A stretch of 17,248 bases of DNA. It comes from Patescibacteria group bacterium (lineage in GTDB: Bacteria; Patescibacteriota; Minisyncoccia; Phycocordibacterales; GWA1-40-21). The stretch is from assembly GCA_018971765.1 (NCBI GenBank), contig JAGXAA010000013.1, positions 1 to 17,248 on the forward strand, in the 5' to 3' direction. Position 1 is the first letter of the stretch. Each line of letters starts with the position of its first letter. The notes beneath the pieces are model-generated. The model saw nothing but the letters and a program-made list of their open reading frames with translations. It did not search any database and was not told where the DNA came from. The translations under genes were made by a program, and so were the position numbers. Shown piece after piece: positions 14,745 through 17,248 of the stretch.

Positions 14745-14753
14745 TGCTATAAT
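14745..14753 (+). promoter_or_regulatory. Extended -10 promoter of ddl, probably leaderless
   Basis: TGCTATAAT is a perfect extended -10 (TGn plus TATAAT). It ends 6 bases before ATG 14760, so the expected transcription start coincides with the start codon. No -35 is needed for strong extended -10 promoters, and none is clear. Confidence 0.65.
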
Positions 14754-14759
14754 TTTTTT

Positions 14760-15728
14760 ATGAATAAAATACGAGTTGGCGTATTAAGAGGAGGGCCTTC
14801 GAGCGAGTACGAGGTTTCTTTGAAAACCGGCGGGAATGTTTTAAAAAATCTGCCGGAGAAATATTCTCCAGTGGATATTTTTATAGACAAAAGCGGCGTC
14901 TGGCACATCCAAGGAATTCCTCATAAACCTCATGAATCTTTTAAAAAAGTGGACGCGGTTTTTAACGCGCTTCACGGAGAATACGGGGAAGACGGCACTG
15001 TGCAAAAAATTTTAGACACTTTTTCCGTTCCTTACACCGGTTCAAAAGCATTGGCTTCCGCGTTGGGAATGAACAAAGCGCTGGCCAAAAATATTTTCAA
15101 ATCTCACGGCATCAAAACGCCGTATTTTACTGTTGAGTCTAAAGATAAAGATGTTGGTGAAATCGCGATAAAACTTTTCAATTCGTTTCCGATGCCGGCG
15201 GTCGTGAAGCCGATTGCAAGCGGCTCGTCCGTCGGCGTTTCCATCGCTTACACTTTTCAAGGACTTAAAGACGCGCTTTTAAAAGCGTTTGAATATTCCG
15301 ATAAGGCGCTCATTGAAGAATATGTCAAAGGAAGAGAAGCGACCTGCGGAGTGGTTGACGATTTCAGAGGCAAGGACATTTATTCTCTGCTTCCGATTGA
15401 AATCATAAAACCGGAAAAATCCGAATTCTTTGATTATGAAGCCAAATATTGCGGCGGTTCGCAAGAAATCTGTCCGGGTAATTTCAGCCAGAGTGAAAAA
15501 GAAGCAATACAAGAACTGGCAGTCGCGGCTCACAAGGCGCTCGGACTTCGACATTATTCCCGTTCTGATTTCATAATCTCGCCGAGAAGAGGAATCTATA
15601 TTCTTGAGGTCAACACTTTACCAGGACTTACCGATGAATCTCTAATGCCAAAATCTCTCAATGCCGTCGGCTGTTCTTTGCCTGATTTTCTTGACCATTT
15701 GATTACGCTCGCGCTTGAGAGGAAGTAA
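14760..15728 (+). CDS. ddl: D-alanine--D-alanine ligase
   Basis: 322 residues, an ATP-grasp enzyme of usual length that joins two D-alanines for peptidoglycan precursors. Motifs: GGPSSEYEVS with Glu16 binding the first D-Ala; HGEYGEDG (72-79); the ATP-binding Lys150 (AVVKP) and the glycine-rich loop SGSSVGV (154-160); EEYVKGRE (186-193); the omega loop EFFDYEAKY; YSRSDF; and the magnesium-binding EVNTLPGLT (283-291). The Tyr in the EFFDYEAKY loop is typical of D-Ala-D-Ala rather than D-Ala-D-Lac (VanA-type) ligases. The start is ATG 14760; an upstream in-frame TTG at 14721 precedes the -10 box and overlaps uvrC, so it is unlikely. This implies that the cell makes a peptidoglycan wall. Confidence 0.96.
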   Translation: MNKIRVGVLRGGPSSEYEVSLKTGGNVLKNLPEKYSPVDIFIDKSGVWHIQGIPHKPHESFKKVDAVFNALHGEYGEDGTVQKILDTFSVPYTGSKALASALGMNKALAKNIFKSHGIKTPYFTVESKDKDVGEIAIKLFNSFPMPAVVKPIASGSSVGVSIAYTFQGLKDALLKAFEYSDKALIEEYVKGREATCGVVDDFRGKDIYSLLPIEIIKPEKSEFFDYEAKYCGGSQEICPGNFSQSEKEAIQELAVAAHKALGLRHYSRSDFIISPRRGIYILEVNTLPGLTDESLMPKSLNAVGCSLPDFLDHLITLALERK

Positions 15729-15772
15729 ATTTAGTTTAAAAAAATGCATTTATTAAAAACATAAAAATTAAG

Positions 15773-15778
15773 TATAAT
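15773..15778 (+). promoter_or_regulatory. Probable -10 box of the restriction-modification genes
   Basis: A consensus TATAAT ends 8 bases before ATG 15787, which again suggests a very short or absent leader. No matching -35 was found. No separate promoter is visible for the methyltransferase 6 bases past the nuclease gene. Confidence 0.5.
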
Positions 15779-15786
15779 ACGAATAT

Positions 15787-16578
15787 ATGTCGCGACGCAT
15801 CACAATCACAGCCGAATACTTTAGGCAATATCGCCAAAAATTAGGCTTTAACAATCAAGCTGACGTAAAAAATTTCTTTGGGGCAAAAGATATTGTTCCG
15901 GTCGTTGATTTGAATTATCTGAAATTACTCAATAAACGACTCTATGAAATAGTTACTCGCATAAATTCCGTCGTTTCAAACGAAGTTAAACTTGTCGATC
16001 CTGACTATTTTAAGGAGGAACACATTGACCGTCCATTTGAAATAATGCGAAAGAACGACATGTTGCCGACCCTCAATAATCTTGGTCGCAGACCGGAACA
16101 AGTCTATTTTTCTTGGATGCGCGGTTATGTCATTTCAAACTTCTTTTTGAAAGCATTGGGGGCAATATTTGAAATTGATACGGCGAAAATTGATTTCGTA
16201 GGCGACGATGACTTGAAAAACGCTGAAATTTTTAAAAAGACCCCTAAGGCTGATTTGGAAATTCGTTTGAACGGAAAGAAAAAGTTTCGCATTGAAATGC
16301 AATCCGGTTTTACGGGAACAAACGACGTCAAACAGCATAAAGTTTTGGAAGCCAAAAGAGTTTTTCTCGAAGAAGGTCTTCATTCGTTGGCAATTCACAT
16401 TGATCTCTATAATGGGCAAGTCGCTTTTGTAAAATTAGACGAGATAGAAGATGGCGACGTGAACTGGATAACGCGACAACAAATGGAAGGACAAACTGTT
16501 TTTAATATTGATCAAAATCATTTCGTTTGGAAAATCACGGAAACGCCCGTCAAATACAAGGAAATTGATTTTGATTAA
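15787..16578 (+). CDS. Probable Type II restriction endonuclease, PD-(D/E)XK-like
   Basis: 263 residues. The exact family is not recognised. The C-terminal half holds a plausible PD-(D/E)XK core: PKADLEIRL with Asp156, then KKFRIEMQSGFTG with Glu170 and Gln172, i.e. D-x13-E-x-Q. Replacement of the usual Lys by Gln (ExQ) is known in some Type II enzymes such as BglII. The N-terminal part (about 1-120) is helical and basic, and could hold DNA recognition. It sits directly ahead of a C5-cytosine methyltransferase, with a 6-base gap and the same strand. This is the main reason to call it the partner nuclease. It would cut DNA unmethylated at the methyltransferase's site, which cannot be read from sequence. 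Confidence 0.7.
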   Translation: MSRRITITAEYFRQYRQKLGFNNQADVKNFFGAKDIVPVVDLNYLKLLNKRLYEIVTRINSVVSNEVKLVDPDYFKEEHIDRPFEIMRKNDMLPTLNNLGRRPEQVYFSWMRGYVISNFFLKALGAIFEIDTAKIDFVGDDDLKNAEIFKKTPKADLEIRLNGKKKFRIEMQSGFTGTNDVKQHKVLEAKRVFLEEGLHSLAIHIDLYNGQVAFVKLDEIEDGDVNWITRQQMEGQTVFNIDQNHFVWKITETPVKYKEIDFD

Positions 16579-16584
16579 ATTTTT

Positions 16585-17248
16585 ATGACCAAGAATTTAA
16601 AAGTCATAGATTTATTCAGTGGAGTAGGAGGATTGAGTTATGGTTTTGCTCATGACGATAATTTTGAAATAGTCGCCGCCAACGAAATTTTGCCTAATAT
16701 GGCAAAAGCATACTCATTAAATCATCCAACGGTAAAAGTTTACAATGAAGACATAAAATATTTTAATGCGCAAAAAATTGAGAAAGATTTAAACGTAAAA
16801 AAGGATGACATTGATATTATCGTTGGAGGGCCGCCTTGTCAGGCGTATTCCACTCTTGGGAAAAGACTGATGGACGACCAACGAGGAAAACTCTTTCAAG
16901 AATATTATCGGGTTCTAAAAGAATTTAATCCCAAACTTTTTCTTTTTGAGAACGTGAAAGGTTTATTGTCCATGCAAGGCGGGGAGTTATTGAAAACCAT
17001 AATCTCTCTTTTTGAATCGTTGGGTTATAAAGTGCAGTATAAACTTCTCAACGCTGCGGATTTTGGCGCTCCGCAAATAAGAAAAAGACTCATAATAATT
17101 GGTTCAAAACTTAAAAATAACTTTCAATACCCTTCGCAAACTCATTGTTGCTCGGAAGAAGCTCCTAATTTGTTTAGAACCGTACTGAAACCGCATCTTA
17201 CGCTTGAAGAAGCGATAAGCGATCTGCCGTTGATAAAGTCCGGTGAAG
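16585..17248 (+). CDS. C5-cytosine DNA methyltransferase, cut off by window edge
   Basis: 221 residues are visible and the frame is still open at the last base. Family motifs in order: motif I DLFSGVGGLSYGF (9-21, S-adenosylmethionine binding); the acidic ANE at 32-34; motif IV GGPPCQAYS with the nucleophile Cys85; motif VI FLFENVKG (119-126, catalytic Glu122); and motif VIII FGAPQIRKR (160-168). The TLEEAISDLP stretch that usually precedes the target-recognition domain is at the edge, so the target-recognition domain and motifs IX-X lie outside the window. It transfers a methyl group to C5 of cytosine in the recognition site, protecting it from the nuclease encoded just upstream. There is no SD; expression probably depends on the nuclease transcript. 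Confidence 0.93.
   Translation, partial: MTKNLKVIDLFSGVGGLSYGFAHDDNFEIVAANEILPNMAKAYSLNHPTVKVYNEDIKYFNAQKIEKDLNVKKDDIDIIVGGPPCQAYSTLGKRLMDDQRGKLFQEYYRVLKEFNPKLFLFENVKGLLSMQGGELLKTIISLFESLGYKVQYKLLNAADFGAPQIRKRLIIIGSKLKNNFQYPSQTHCCSEEAPNLFRTVLKPHLTLEEAISDLPLIKSGE

Noticed and set aside
14700..14760. uvrC broken by frameshift with its HhH region in another frame downstream
   Set aside because: Only 31 bases separate the stop from the ddl start, so no HhH-coding remnant can be present.
1..17248. CRISPR arrays, tRNA or rRNA genes
   Set aside because: No regularly spaced direct repeats and no cloverleaf or rRNA signature were seen in any intergenic region on either strand.

Overview
The window reads as a chromosomal segment of a small-genome bacterium, most likely a member of the Candidate Phyla Radiation (Patescibacteria), probably Parcubacteria-like. 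The reasons are compacted housekeeping proteins (GuaB without CBS domains, UvrA without its insertion domain, UvrC without its C-terminal HhH region), overlapping or very tightly packed genes, housekeeping starts that mostly lack a Shine-Dalgarno (SD) sequence, and an IS110-like transposase of a type I associate with these genomes. TGA is used as a stop (for example at 7578-7580 and 8001-8003), so the UGA-glycine code of some CPR lineages does not apply. The lineage assignment is inference; no rRNA is present.

Layout. 1-192 has no gene but holds nested inverted repeats. 193-1727 is an IS110/IS1111-like element on the minus strand. It is bounded by an inverted repeat I found at 213-228 and 1688-1703, and its transposase is split by a -1 frameshift. 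Between the transposase stop and the left repeat lie about 220 structured, non-coding bases. 1704-2119 is non-coding with two large hairpins. A LOG-family phosphoribohydrolase (minus) is divergent from a membrane-anchored FKBP-type prolyl isomerase (plus), which overlaps tgt by one base. uvrB and a TrmB-like regulator follow, then a terminator, then mazG and guaB overlapping by four bases, then a 16-bp bidirectional terminator.

9148-10757 is an AT-rich accessory island between guaB and uvrA. It contains an unknown 167-aa protein (minus), an HExxH metallopeptidase-like protein (plus), and a 41-aa, very acidic peptide gene (minus) with its own promoter, near-ideal SD and intrinsic terminator. 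The peptide gene is the most novel-looking item in the window.

10758-15728 is housekeeping again: uvrA, a 101-bp inverted-repeat structure with 27-bp perfect arms, uvrC and ddl. From 15787 to the right edge is a Type II restriction-modification pair: a probable PD-(D/E)XK nuclease with an ExQ motif, followed six bases later by a C5-cytosine methyltransferase that runs off the window.

How the genes work together. UvrA, UvrB and UvrC form the complete nucleotide excision repair incision set, with two of the three proteins trimmed. MazG and GuaB are translationally coupled nucleotide-metabolism enzymes. Ddl makes the D-Ala-D-Ala unit of peptidoglycan. The restriction-modification pair, the IS-like element and the 9.1-10.7 kb island are accessory.
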